The translations under genes and the position numbers were made by a program. Below the pieces are notes generated by a model, which ran no database searches, had not been told where the DNA came from, and saw only the letters and a program-made list of their open reading frames with translations. A stretch of DNA of 64,000 nt from Oscillospiraceae bacterium Marseille-Q3528. Its GTDB lineage: Bacteria > Bacillota > Clostridia > Lachnospirales > Lachnospiraceae. This document shows, piece by piece, positions 41,758 through 49,799 of the stretch; position 1 is the stretch's first letter; each line of letters opens with the position of its first letter. Where the stretch lies: positions 62,001 to 126,000 of the forward strand of contig JAGTTR010000005.1 in NCBI GenBank assembly GCA_018223385.1, read 5' to 3'.

Positions 41758-42903
41758 TTACTTTGCCTTTTGTAATAATTCATCAATGCTCCGCAGCCCG
41801 TCGATCTGCGCCCATCCGGTGGGGGCGTATCGATCCAGCTCGGACAGGGTCATTTCCTGGGCACCCAGGCGGACGCCTCCCGCAAAATCGATCCGCCCGG
41901 CAAAGGGCAGGTCAAAGGGGGCTTCCTCCATGGCCCGGGTAAAGTTCTCCCAGGTGGGTGTCTCCCCGTGGAGCCGTTTCAGCGCCTCACAGAACACATA
42001 GGCCGCCATCCAGCCGCAGTGGGCATAGGCGTGGAGGGCATAGTCGCCCAGCCACTCCGAGGCCTCCTCCAGATTGTGCAGGTGTTCGTTCTGATAATCC
42101 ACCCAGCTGGGGGCGTACAGCCGGTATTGCCCCAGCACATCGTCAAAAATCTTAAAGGCTTCCGTGATGATCATATTGACATAGCTGGTGATGGCCGGGC
42201 GGGTGTTCTTCTGTCTTGCCAGTTCCAGTGCCGCCGGGGCAAAGGCCGCCCGGGAGCAGGCCAGCACAATGGCATCCGGGTTGTGGGACAGCACCTCTGC
42301 CACCACCTCCGGCAGCGCCTGTTCCAGCGCCTCCGGCGCAATGGAAACGCCCCGGGCCGTGCAGGGGAGAGAAAGCTTGCCGCACTGACGATGGATGCCG
42401 TCCATGATATCCCGGCCGGTGTCATCCTCCGAGTAAATCACACCGATGGAGGAGGCGTGCAGGTCGGAGACACACCGGGCCACCAGCCCGCGGCCCTCGG
42501 TCACATAAATCGTCTGAATGGGAAAACAGCGTCTGCCCTCTGCCGGGGTCTGTACCTGTTCCCCGTACAGATCGTGGATGGCGGTGAAAAAATACACCAC
42601 TGGCATGCCGCTTTCTTTTACTCGATCCAGAGTGGCCGACACCACCTCTGAGCCAAAATGGCCGATGTATGCAAAAACCTCGTCAGAGAGAAATTTTTCC
42701 AGAATCTCCCTCCCTTTCACAGGATCGTTGCCGTCGTCCTGATGAAGAAAGCGGATCTTTCTTCCGTCGATGCCGCCGCCGGCATTGACCATGTCAAAAT
42801 AAGACCGGATCCCGGCGTTCATCGGATCGCCGCTGGCAATGTAGGGGCCGGACATCGGCGCACTGTTGGCGACGATGATTTCTGTATCAGTGATGCCTTT
42901 CAT
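41758..42903 (-). CDS. Substrate-binding-fold protein without signal peptide (Peripla_BP_6 type), copy 1
   Basis: 381 residues from ATG 42903. It reads as a branched-chain amino-acid/amide binding protein fold: IIVANSAPMSGPYIASGDPMNAGIRSYFDMVNAGGGIDGRKIRFLHQDDGNDP (about 8-60), FAYIGHFGSEVVSATL, VYFFTAIHDLYG, GVIYSEDDTGRDIMDGI (about 152). There is no signal peptide, lipobox or hydrophobic start, so it should stay in the cytoplasm. The ATG directly follows the TAA of the regulator gene, so the two are coupled. A paralogue of exactly the same length lies at 44676-45821. No ABC permease or ATPase is nearby, which favours a sensor role like that of AmiC. Confidence 0.82.
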   Translation of the reverse strand: MKGITDTEIIVANSAPMSGPYIASGDPMNAGIRSYFDMVNAGGGIDGRKIRFLHQDDGNDPVKGREILEKFLSDEVFAYIGHFGSEVVSATLDRVKESGMPVVYFFTAIHDLYGEQVQTPAEGRRCFPIQTIYVTEGRGLVARCVSDLHASSIGVIYSEDDTGRDIMDGIHRQCGKLSLPCTARGVSIAPEALEQALPEVVAEVLSHNPDAIVLACSRAAFAPAALELARQKNTRPAITSYVNMIITEAFKIFDDVLGQYRLYAPSWVDYQNEHLHNLEEASEWLGDYALHAYAHCGWMAAYVFCEALKRLHGETPTWENFTRAMEEAPFDLPFAGRIDFAGGVRLGAQEMTLSELDRYAPTGWAQIDGLRSIDELLQKAK

Positions 42904-44463
42904 TTATGCATCCTCCCTTGTCTTTATAGTTGATTCCCCGGACGAAAGCGCGTCGATCAGCTCCCGGATCTGCTGGATTGCCGCCGTTCTGGCATAGGAG
43001 TGGAACTGCCGGTACTGGATTGTCTGGTTCAGATAATCCCAGAACGCGGAAACCATGTTGGATTCCGTCACCTCAAACAAAATGGGCGGGTCATCCTCCT
43101 TCAGGATCATGACGCCGTTTTCTTCGTTGCAGTACAGGGAATAGCCCTCCGCTTCATCCGGCGCGATAAACACGTTGAAATTCTCATATAGGGTCAGCAG
43201 CCGCAGAATGTTCTGCAGATGGTCAATGTACATCTCTGCGGTGTAAAACATTTCCATATCCCGGGCCGTGCTGATGCTGCCGATCTGTACTTTGCCGGAG
43301 AGAATGTCCGTCGGTTCCGCCAGGCGGATGATCTGGAACACGGGATCGGTTTTCAGCTTCTCCTCAAACCGGGCGGCATACCGGGAAAAACTTTCCAGGA
43401 AATCCTCTGTCACCTGATCTGCCAGTGTGTGGGAAAAGCTTTCCAGCACCCGGGGCGGCAGGGTGATCAGGGACGGGGCATCTGACCGGGAGATCAGGCT
43501 GCCGCCTCTGCCCTCAAAGGCAAACAGCTCCGGCAGCACCAACCGGATATTTTTTGCCGGATGGATCCTGATCAGCGGCTTGCACAGCGCCAGATAGCTG
43601 TAAAATTCATTGGTAAAGGAATCCACCGTCAGCTTGTCCGTGGACATAAAGTTGGCGGTCGTCTCCATGCTCTCCCCGATGGAGGTGGCGAATACGGCTG
43701 CCTTGCCGGACACCACCGACAGCGTCCGCTTGTACACGCCGTCCCGCAGCCGGGGATAATAATAGGGCTCCACCGCGCCGCTGGTGTAGAACGGCAGCCA
43801 CTGGTGGATAACGTCCAGCATCTCGTCGATATCCCGGGTCACCTTGTGGATGACCTTGATCTTGTAGCCTTTCAGGATCAGCTGCCACAGCAGCGTAGAC
43901 CACTCCTGGGCAAATGACGAATTGTCCAGCATCCACTTGGAGTTCTCGTCCGAAAACAGCAGAAGCGTCCCGGGTGCGGGTTGCTGCAGCGCCAGATTAA
44001 ACAGCGCGATCGTCGCCTGCCGCCGTCCCTCCATGCCGTAAAACATCCGCAGATCCTGGCCGTCTTTCTTCGCTGCTTCCCGCTCGGCTGCCTGCCGCTT
44101 GGATGCGTTGGCCGAGGATGGTTGGGACAGATCGGACAGCAGTGTTTCCAGCCGGGAACCCGACGTCTCCTCCTTTGATTCCAGCCACTGGAAGAGGAGC
44201 AGAGACAGTTCATCCACATCCTGCATGGATGAGATTGCCGGCTGGTTCATGGCCGTTGCCAGCGCTGATCGGATATATTCTTCGGTACACCGTCTGGCAA
44301 AAAAAGAGGCGATGGATCGCAGATAGTCTGCATGCGGCACGCTGCGCTCTCCCCTGCGCAGACGGCTGATGTAAGACGGATCCAGGGAAAGATGTTTTGC
44401 CAGCATATTGTTTGGCGTGTTTGTTAAATTAAGCAAAAAGTTCAGTTTCTCTGAAAATTTCAT
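42904..44463 (-). CDS. XRE-type regulator with large C-terminal domain
   Basis: 519 residues from ATG 44463. Residues about 5-75 form a helix-turn-helix (LNFLLNLTNTPNNMLAKHLSLDPSYISRLRRGERSVPHADYLRSIASFF). Residues about 135-510 form a large domain I do not recognise, with GRRQATIALFNLALQQPAPGTLLLFSDENSKWMLD (about 146-180) and LKGYKIKVIHKVTRDIDEMLDVIHQWLPFY. The latter resembles a PLD/SIR-like alpha-beta segment only loosely. It probably controls the divergent paralogue gene and itself through the palindrome at 44546-44564. Coupling to a signal-less binding protein suggests the pair senses a small molecule. Confidence 0.75.
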   Translation of the reverse strand: MKFSEKLNFLLNLTNTPNNMLAKHLSLDPSYISRLRRGERSVPHADYLRSIASFFARRCTEEYIRSALATAMNQPAISSMQDVDELSLLLFQWLESKEETSGSRLETLLSDLSQPSSANASKRQAAEREAAKKDGQDLRMFYGMEGRRQATIALFNLALQQPAPGTLLLFSDENSKWMLDNSSFAQEWSTLLWQLILKGYKIKVIHKVTRDIDEMLDVIHQWLPFYTSGAVEPYYYPRLRDGVYKRTLSVVSGKAAVFATSIGESMETTANFMSTDKLTVDSFTNEFYSYLALCKPLIRIHPAKNIRLVLPELFAFEGRGGSLISRSDAPSLITLPPRVLESFSHTLADQVTEDFLESFSRYAARFEEKLKTDPVFQIIRLAEPTDILSGKVQIGSISTARDMEMFYTAEMYIDHLQNILRLLTLYENFNVFIAPDEAEGYSLYCNEENGVMILKEDDPPILFEVTESNMVSAFWDYLNQTIQYRQFHSYARTAAIQQIRELIDALSSGESTIKTREDA

Positions 44464-44513
44464 GTAACCCTTCTTCTTTCTTCCTTACAGTACGTTGTAT
44501 AGCTGTTGCTTAC

Positions 44514-44601
44514 AGTATATCAGACGAAAAGAGCAGATTCAACGTTTGTCACGGAGCGTGACAAGGGGAGGCATTGACAAAGAATAAAAAAACTTTACAA
44601 T
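44514..44601. promoter_or_regulatory. Divergent promoters around a perfect palindromic operator
   Basis: Leftward: TTGAAT (44537-44542), 17 bases, TATACT (44514-44519). Rightward: TTGACA (44574-44579), 16 bases, TACAAT (44596-44601). Between the two -35 boxes lies TTGTCAC-ggagc-GTGACAA (44546-44564), a perfect 7+7 inverted repeat. The regulator encoded at 42904-44463 is the obvious candidate to bind it and control both directions. Confidence 0.75.
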
Positions 44602-44675
44602 AAAATTATAGAAAAAAGATTGGGGCGGGCCAGTCAGCCATAAAATTTGGCTCCGGAATCATAAAAGGGGAATAA

Positions 44676-45821
44676 ATGGAACAGGCACAGGGTGTTTTTG
44701 AGGATAAAATCATCGTCGCCAACAGTGCGGCAACCACCGGGATTTTTGCGACAACGGGAGATCCGCTGAACGCAGGCATCCGGGCATATTTTGACATGGT
44801 GAATGCGGGCGGCGGCATTGACGGCAGACGGCTTGTTTTTCTGCATGAGGATGATGCTTATGAGCCGAGCCGGGCCCGGGCAGCGCTGCATCGGTTTATG
44901 CAGGAACGGAAGGTATTTGCTTATGTGGGACATTTTGGTGCCCCTGCGGTGCAGGCAACGCTGGCGGATATCCACGCATCCGGCATGCCGGTGGTGTATT
45001 TTGCCACAGGTATCGGGGAATTATATAAGGAAAAGGCAGAGACGGCAATGGACGGCGCCTGTTGTTTCCCAATCCAGCCCATCTATATCACCGAAGGCCG
45101 GGTGATGGTGGCCCGGGCGGTGGGCAATTTTGGCGCCAGAAGCATCGGTGTCATTCAGACGATGGACGATACGGGGAAGGATCTTGGTGCAGGTGTGAAA
45201 ATGGCCTGCGAGAAGCTGGATCTTCCCTGTGAGATTTTCCAGATCCGGGCAGACGCCTGGGATGCGGATCGGGCAGCGGAAGGGATCAAAGCCCGTCAGC
45301 CGGATTTTGTCATTGTGGCAGCGGCGCAGGCGGCAGCGCCGGAGATTATCCGTACGCTGGCGGCCCATCATGTGAGAATTCCGGTATTTACCACCTATCT
45401 GAATATGGTGCTGACACTGGCCCAGCAGATTTTGCCGGTGACAGAAGGAATGTTTCCGGTGTATGCCTCCGGCTGGCTCAACTATGAGGAAGAGCGGGGG
45501 AAAAACCTGGAAGCAGCCTCAGAATGGCTGGGGGATTATGCCATGAACACGTATGCGCACTGCGGCTGGATCGGCGCCCATTTCCTCTGTGAGGGACTGC
45601 GGCGGCTGAAAGGACATGCGGTGACCTGGGAGAGCTTCCGGGAAGCGATGGAGGAGCGACCCATCATGAATCCCTTTGGCGGCATGATCGATTATGCCAG
45701 AGGCCGGCGGCTGGGAACCCAGGAGATGAGTATGTGGAAGCTGGATGAGAAGGCGCTGATCGGCTGGAAAGAGGTGGACGGCCTTCGTTCCATCGGTGAG
45801 ATCTTGCGGGGAATCGCATAA
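44676..45821 (+). CDS. Substrate-binding-fold protein without signal peptide (Peripla_BP_6 type), copy 2
   Basis: 381 residues from ATG 44676. It is a clear paralogue of the protein at 41758-42903, sharing IIVANSA, GDPLNAGIRAYFDMVNAGGGIDGR, VFAYVGHFG, CFPIQPIYITEGR and NLEAASEWLGDYAMNTYAHCGW. Like its sister it lacks a signal peptide and lipobox (start MEQAQGVFEDKIIVANSA). It is transcribed away from the regulator by the promoter at 44574-44601. The same length and opposite orientation suggest duplication with the regulator kept between. It could bind a different ligand or compete for the same one. Confidence 0.82.
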   Translation: MEQAQGVFEDKIIVANSAATTGIFATTGDPLNAGIRAYFDMVNAGGGIDGRRLVFLHEDDAYEPSRARAALHRFMQERKVFAYVGHFGAPAVQATLADIHASGMPVVYFATGIGELYKEKAETAMDGACCFPIQPIYITEGRVMVARAVGNFGARSIGVIQTMDDTGKDLGAGVKMACEKLDLPCEIFQIRADAWDADRAAEGIKARQPDFVIVAAAQAAAPEIIRTLAAHHVRIPVFTTYLNMVLTLAQQILPVTEGMFPVYASGWLNYEEERGKNLEAASEWLGDYAMNTYAHCGWIGAHFLCEGLRRLKGHAVTWESFREAMEERPIMNPFGGMIDYARGRRLGTQEMSMWKLDEKALIGWKEVDGLRSIGEILRGIA

Positions 45822-45839
45822 TAGGCTATACTGGAAGAA

Positions 45840-45884
45840 AAGAACCGTTGCAGACTGATGTGCGACCTGCAGCGGTTCTTTTTG
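45840..45884. terminator. Bidirectional intrinsic terminator
   Basis: AAGAACCGTTGCAG (45840-45853) pairs with CTGCAGCGGTTCTT (45867-45880), followed by TTTT. It lies between the convergent binding-protein and MetX-like genes, and A-rich sequence on the other side lets it serve both. Confidence 0.85.
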
Positions 45885-45910
45885 TACAATAACTGTATAA
45901 GGAGTAAAAG

Positions 45911-47032
45911 TTAATTGTCCAGGAATTCGCGGACTTTCTCAGCAAAGAGGTCTGTCCGTAAAATACCGGCCATGTGACCGTAGTCACTGTCCAGAATGTA
46001 AGACTCGGCATTGCCTCCCAGCGTGTTGATGCGGTCTGTCACCCAGGTGATGAACTCCCACGGGTGCAGGGCATCCTGTCTGCACGGTACGGCCAGTACC
46101 TTTGCGCGGATGCGGGATAATGCTTTGTCCAGATCGCCGCCGTAGGGGCGGGATACGTCATAATTGATGCACATACGACAGGTGTAGATCCAGTGGTTCA
46201 GATCTGTGTACGGAACAGACTGCATGACAACCGCGTTTAACGCTTTTTCGAAGGTGGTCTGTCCGGTGACACTTTCCAGGTTTTCCTGATCCTTCATGGT
46301 CTCTCTCGGGTAAACCCGTTCAAAGAAACCGGCGTGGAAAGCGGCTACGTTCATCATCTGCATGGCCAGCGCCAGACTTTCTGTGGGCTGTTTTTCCTGG
46401 TCGTAGTAATTGCCGTTGTTCCAGAGCGGATCCAGCTGTGCCACACGGATGCCGTGCTGCAGCGGGCTGAAGGAGCCGTATACCGGATGTCTCGGTGTGC
46501 CGATGACCGGAATGATCTTGTCCATCATATCCGGGTAGGCAACCGCCCACTGCCAGGAACACATGGCACCGAAGGACGGGCCCATGACTGCTTTTAAGTG
46601 GGTGATCCCGAGAGATTCCAGCAGAAGCTTCTGGGTGTTGACAACGTCAAGCACTTCGGGAACCGGGAAATCCAGTGCATACGGTTTTCCTGTGGAAGGA
46701 TTGAGGGTCATGGGGCCGGTGGTGACAACGGTGGGATTCTTGGGCCCGCAGTTGCACAGGTTATCCGAACAGATGACGAAATATTTATCGGTGTCAACGG
46801 CTTTGCCCGGGCCGATGAGGCCGTCCCAGAAGCCGCTTACAGCGTCGTCCTCCGCATATTTTCCGGCACAATGGCTGGAAGCGGAAAAGTAGTGAGCAAC
46901 AAGAATGGCATTGCTCTTGTCTGCATTCAGCGTGCCGTATGTCTCATAGCCCATCTGGACCGGGAGTGTGCGGCCGTTCTGAAAGGAAAAGGAATCAATA
47001 TGAAATACTTTTTTTTCTGCGATCAAACTCAT
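45911..47032 (-). CDS. MetX-like alpha/beta hydrolase (homoserine acetyltransferase family)
   Basis: 373 residues from ATG 47032 (MSLIAEKKVFHIDSF), with GAGG about 13 bases upstream; a longer frame into the permease gene is not credible. It has the MetX pattern: LPVQMGYETYGTLNADKSNAILVAHYFSASSH (about 18-49), VVTTGPMTLNPSTGKPYALDFP, nucleophile elbow GPSFGAMCSWQWA (about 150-162), late Asp region VPCRQDALHPWEF and His in SDYGHMAGI (about 355). True MetX normally has GxSMGG at the elbow; here it is GPSFGA. Being behind a GntP-type permease and away from methionine genes, it may act on another acid or ester. Confidence 0.75.
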   Translation of the reverse strand: MSLIAEKKVFHIDSFSFQNGRTLPVQMGYETYGTLNADKSNAILVAHYFSASSHCAGKYAEDDAVSGFWDGLIGPGKAVDTDKYFVICSDNLCNCGPKNPTVVTTGPMTLNPSTGKPYALDFPVPEVLDVVNTQKLLLESLGITHLKAVMGPSFGAMCSWQWAVAYPDMMDKIIPVIGTPRHPVYGSFSPLQHGIRVAQLDPLWNNGNYYDQEKQPTESLALAMQMMNVAAFHAGFFERVYPRETMKDQENLESVTGQTTFEKALNAVVMQSVPYTDLNHWIYTCRMCINYDVSRPYGGDLDKALSRIRAKVLAVPCRQDALHPWEFITWVTDRINTLGGNAESYILDSDYGHMAGILRTDLFAEKVREFLDN

Positions 47033-47067
47033 AGAACTGTTTTCCTCTTTTCCTGATGAAATAAATG

Positions 47068-48384
47068 TTAAACGATACCTGCCAGTGCCATGATGATGCA
47101 GAGGATGGTCAGGAAGATCGGCATGATAACGGTCAGCGGGAATACGTGCTTGTAGGATCCCTTCGGGGTTACGCCGCATACGGTACACATGGTGATGAAG
47201 GTTGCGCAGTGCGGCAGGGTATCCAGGCCACAGCAGGCAATAACCATCAGACGGTGGAAAGCATCAGGGTTGATGCCTAAGTTCAGGTAGCTCTGCAGCA
47301 TGGAGTTTGCGAAAATCTGCAGACCGCCGAGGGCTGTTCCGGTAATGCCGGCAACAACATTTACAGCAACGGCTGCGGATACGTAAGGGTTGAAGGTATT
47401 GGAAAGTCCCATGGCAAAATCCAGGAAGTACTGGAAACCGGGAGCATTCTGTACAACGCCTGCAAATCCCATTACACCGCCGGTCAGCATCAGAGCTGTG
47501 ATGGAAGACCAGAAACCGGTGCAGAAAGTGGAAAGAACTTTTCCTTTCAGGGTAGAATAGTTAAATACAACAACAAGTACGGCTGCAGCCAGCAGGGAAG
47601 TATTGATGCAGTCGATGGTTCCCATCTTCTCTTTTAAGAAGAACATCATTAAAATAACGACGATCAGCGGAAGGATGGAAGACCAGAACGGAGGCAGGTT
47701 TTTCTCACCGGTCTCCTCTGCAAGGTCGGTACCGGATACCACATAGCCGTTGCCTTTCTCCTGTTCCTTCTTTGCTGCGACAGTCACGTATACGCAGGAA
47801 ATGACAAGACCGACGATGCAGGCGATGGTTCCCATCACAGGTGCTGCGTAAGCGTTTGTGCCAAGCGCAGTCTGTGTCAGGATCGCATTGGTACTGGTGG
47901 GGTTGCCCGGCAGGCAGAGGCAAAGGGTAACGGATGCGCAGAGGAAAATACCGGGCATCAGTTCCTTGGTAATGTTTGCCTTACGGAACATGGGGGCTGC
48001 AATGGGGTATACTGCAAATACGATAACGAAAGCAGAGATACCGCCCATTGCCATCAGCAGGGTAACCACGATGCAGGCTACGGGAGCCCATTTGGTGCCG
48101 AAGAATTTGAACAGCTTATTGGCAACCGCTTCCGCAGCACCGCTGATCTTCATCAGTTCGCCGTATGCTGCGGCCAGACCGAAGATCAGGAAATAGCTTC
48201 CTGCAAAGTTTTTCATGCCTGTTGCATAGGAATCAGAAAACGTTCCCCAGAACGGCATACCATTTGTAATGATGACGATTGCCGCTGCGATCAGGGAAGA
48301 AACAAACGCGTTGACGCCTTTGTAACTGAGAACGATCAGGGCGGCGATGCCAAGGAGCAGACCAACTACACCTAAAACACTCAT
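47068..48384 (-). CDS. GntP-family organic acid permease
   Basis: 438 residues with about 12-13 membrane segments and no signal peptide (VLGVVGLLLGIAALIVLSYKGVNAFVSSLIAAAIVIITNGM at the start). Family features include PGNPTSTNAILTQTALGTNAYAAP (about 165-188) and a C-terminal repeat ending with GLDTLPHCATFITMCTVCGVTPKGSYKHVFPLTVIMP (about 388-424). Members carry gluconate or related acids with protons. Only 35 bases separate it from the MetX-like gene, which it precedes, so the hydrolase may act on the imported compound. Codon use is well adapted. Confidence 0.88.
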   Translation of the reverse strand: MSVLGVVGLLLGIAALIVLSYKGVNAFVSSLIAAAIVIITNGMPFWGTFSDSYATGMKNFAGSYFLIFGLAAAYGELMKISGAAEAVANKLFKFFGTKWAPVACIVVTLLMAMGGISAFVIVFAVYPIAAPMFRKANITKELMPGIFLCASVTLCLCLPGNPTSTNAILTQTALGTNAYAAPVMGTIACIVGLVISCVYVTVAAKKEQEKGNGYVVSGTDLAEETGEKNLPPFWSSILPLIVVILMMFFLKEKMGTIDCINTSLLAAAVLVVVFNYSTLKGKVLSTFCTGFWSSITALMLTGGVMGFAGVVQNAPGFQYFLDFAMGLSNTFNPYVSAAVAVNVVAGITGTALGGLQIFANSMLQSYLNLGINPDAFHRLMVIACCGLDTLPHCATFITMCTVCGVTPKGSYKHVFPLTVIMPIFLTILCIIMALAGIV

Positions 48385-48472
48385 AAATAAAACCTCCTAA
48401 TAAATTTGATAAATAGATTGTAAACGAAATTAAAAATAAATAAAATATATCTAAAGGGTTTGTCAATGACTG

Positions 48473-48482
48473 GACAATTGTC
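48473..48482. promoter_or_regulatory. Short palindrome in the GntP/YitT divergent region
   Basis: GACAATTGTC is a perfect 10-bp palindrome in a very AT-rich 140-bp divergent region, next to TGTCAATGAC and TATGACATGATCTGACA, which repeat the TGACA unit. It may be an operator for the permease gene, but no regulator gene adjoins it. Confidence 0.35.
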
Positions 48483-48542
48483 ATAAAATATGACATGATC
48501 TGACAAAAAATATATAAAATATAGATGAAAGTGGAGAGGACA

Positions 48543-49433
48543 ATGGAAAAAGAAAATACAATCGGAACCGTGAAAAACAGAGGGAAAGAACTTTTTCTCG
48601 ATATTTTTTATGACATTGCCGGGTCTTTGCTGATGGCCATCGGTATTTTTTGCTTTATAGAGACCGCGGATATTGCGCCGGGCGGCGTATCGGGTGTGTC
48701 GATTATGATCAAGTATCTGTTCGGCGTGCCGGTGGGCTTTATGAGCCTGTGCATCAACGTGCCGCTGCTGATCCTGGCATGGAGATACAAGGGACGGGCC
48801 TTCACGATCAAAACGCTGAAAACGCTTTTGTTCAATACCATCATTCTGGATCTGGTGGTGACACCCTATTTTCCCCAGTACACCGGTGACCGGATGCTGG
48901 GCTCTATTTTTGGCGGCCTGTTTATGGGCGCGGGGCTGGCGCTGATCTTTATGCGGGGCAGCACCACCGGCGGCACGGATATTTTATCGTATCTGCTGGA
49001 GCTGAAATTTCCCCATATCCCCATCGGCACCATGCTGATGTTCATTGATTTCGTGATCCTGTCGGCTTCGGTGATGGTGTTCGGCAACATTGAGACAGGC
49101 CTGTTCGGCATGGTGGCGCTGTTCTGCCAGACAAAGGTCATTGACGGCGTGATCTACGGTATGGACAAGGGAAAAGCGGTTATGATCATGTCTCCCAGAA
49201 ATCAGGCCATTGCCAACCGTGTGCTGGAGGAGATTGACCGCGGCGCCACATTCCTGAACGGCAGAGGTGTGTATTCCGGGAAAGACATGGAAGTGCTCTA
49301 TGTGGTTGTCCGGGTGCCGGAGTTTCACCGGTTGAAGGAGATCGTCCGGGAGGAAGATCCGCGGGCGTTCATGACGGTGGCCGACGCCAGCCAGATACTG
49401 GGAGAGGGATTCCGGGAGCTGAAGAAGGATTAG
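48543..49433 (+). CDS. YitT family membrane protein
   Basis: 296 residues from ATG 48543, chosen because GAGAGG lies just upstream; ATG 48525 lacks a site. Five or so membrane segments in the first 180 residues (FLDIFYDIAGSLLMAIGIFCFI, ETADIAPGGVSGVSIMIKYLFGVPVGFMSLCINVPLLILAW, GAGLALIFMRGSTTGGTDILSYLLELK), all typical of YitT. A cytoplasmic DUF2179 domain follows at about 215-285 (GATFLNGRGVYSGKDMEVLYVVVRVPEFHRLKEIVREEDPRAFMTV). Function is not established in this group. Divergent from the permease. Confidence 0.9.
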   Translation: MEKENTIGTVKNRGKELFLDIFYDIAGSLLMAIGIFCFIETADIAPGGVSGVSIMIKYLFGVPVGFMSLCINVPLLILAWRYKGRAFTIKTLKTLLFNTIILDLVVTPYFPQYTGDRMLGSIFGGLFMGAGLALIFMRGSTTGGTDILSYLLELKFPHIPIGTMLMFIDFVILSASVMVFGNIETGLFGMVALFCQTKVIDGVIYGMDKGKAVMIMSPRNQAIANRVLEEIDRGATFLNGRGVYSGKDMEVLYVVVRVPEFHRLKEIVREEDPRAFMTVADASQILGEGFRELKKD

Positions 49434-49493
49434 GGGGCTGAACTGTTACAGAATTTTTATAGCGCCCATTGCATTCCTGCGGTATAATGGTAT

Positions 49494-49756
49494 ATGATAT
49501 GATATACGCAAAAGAAAAGGGAGCGACGTCGAAGACGGCATTACCTTTTCTTGCGTCATATCATTGAGTGAACAGTCTGCGCAGCAGACAGTAAAGCGCG
49601 ACAGCGCGGGTTCGCGAAATGGCACCAGAAGGCGAAAGAACTTAGGACGCGCCCCGGCATGAGCATAAAAGTGAAGCGATAGCTTCACGATATGCGAATG
49701 ATGGGAGAATTGCGGGAGTGCGAAGCACGAAGCAATTCGTAGGGTGTCACGTGACC
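49494..49756. repeat. Composite structured repeat: family B copy 2 plus a diverged family A-like module
   Basis: The first half (49494-49620) repeats the family B plan: ATGATATGA...CGCAA-aa-GAAAAGG pairs with CCTTTTCTTGCGTCATATCAT, the CGTCgaaGACG core is kept, and GTGAAC/GTTCGC encloses TCTGCgcaGCAGA and GCGCgacaGCGC. The second half has GTGAAGCgataGCTTCAC next to GGCATGAGCATAAAA and ATGCGAATG, as in family A, then a nested hairpin GAATTGC-ggga-GTGCgaaGCAC-gaa-GCAATTC. It fills the gap between YitT and trkA. Confidence 0.75.
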
Positions 49757-49799
49757 AAGCGCGATATTTTATTAAAGGAAATGAAAAAGGGAACAGGAT

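Noticed and set aside
45911..47188. Upstream extension of the MetX-like gene to 47188
   Set aside because: It would overlap the permease gene by more than 100 bp, and the extra residues show no family similarity; ATG 47032 fits the family start.
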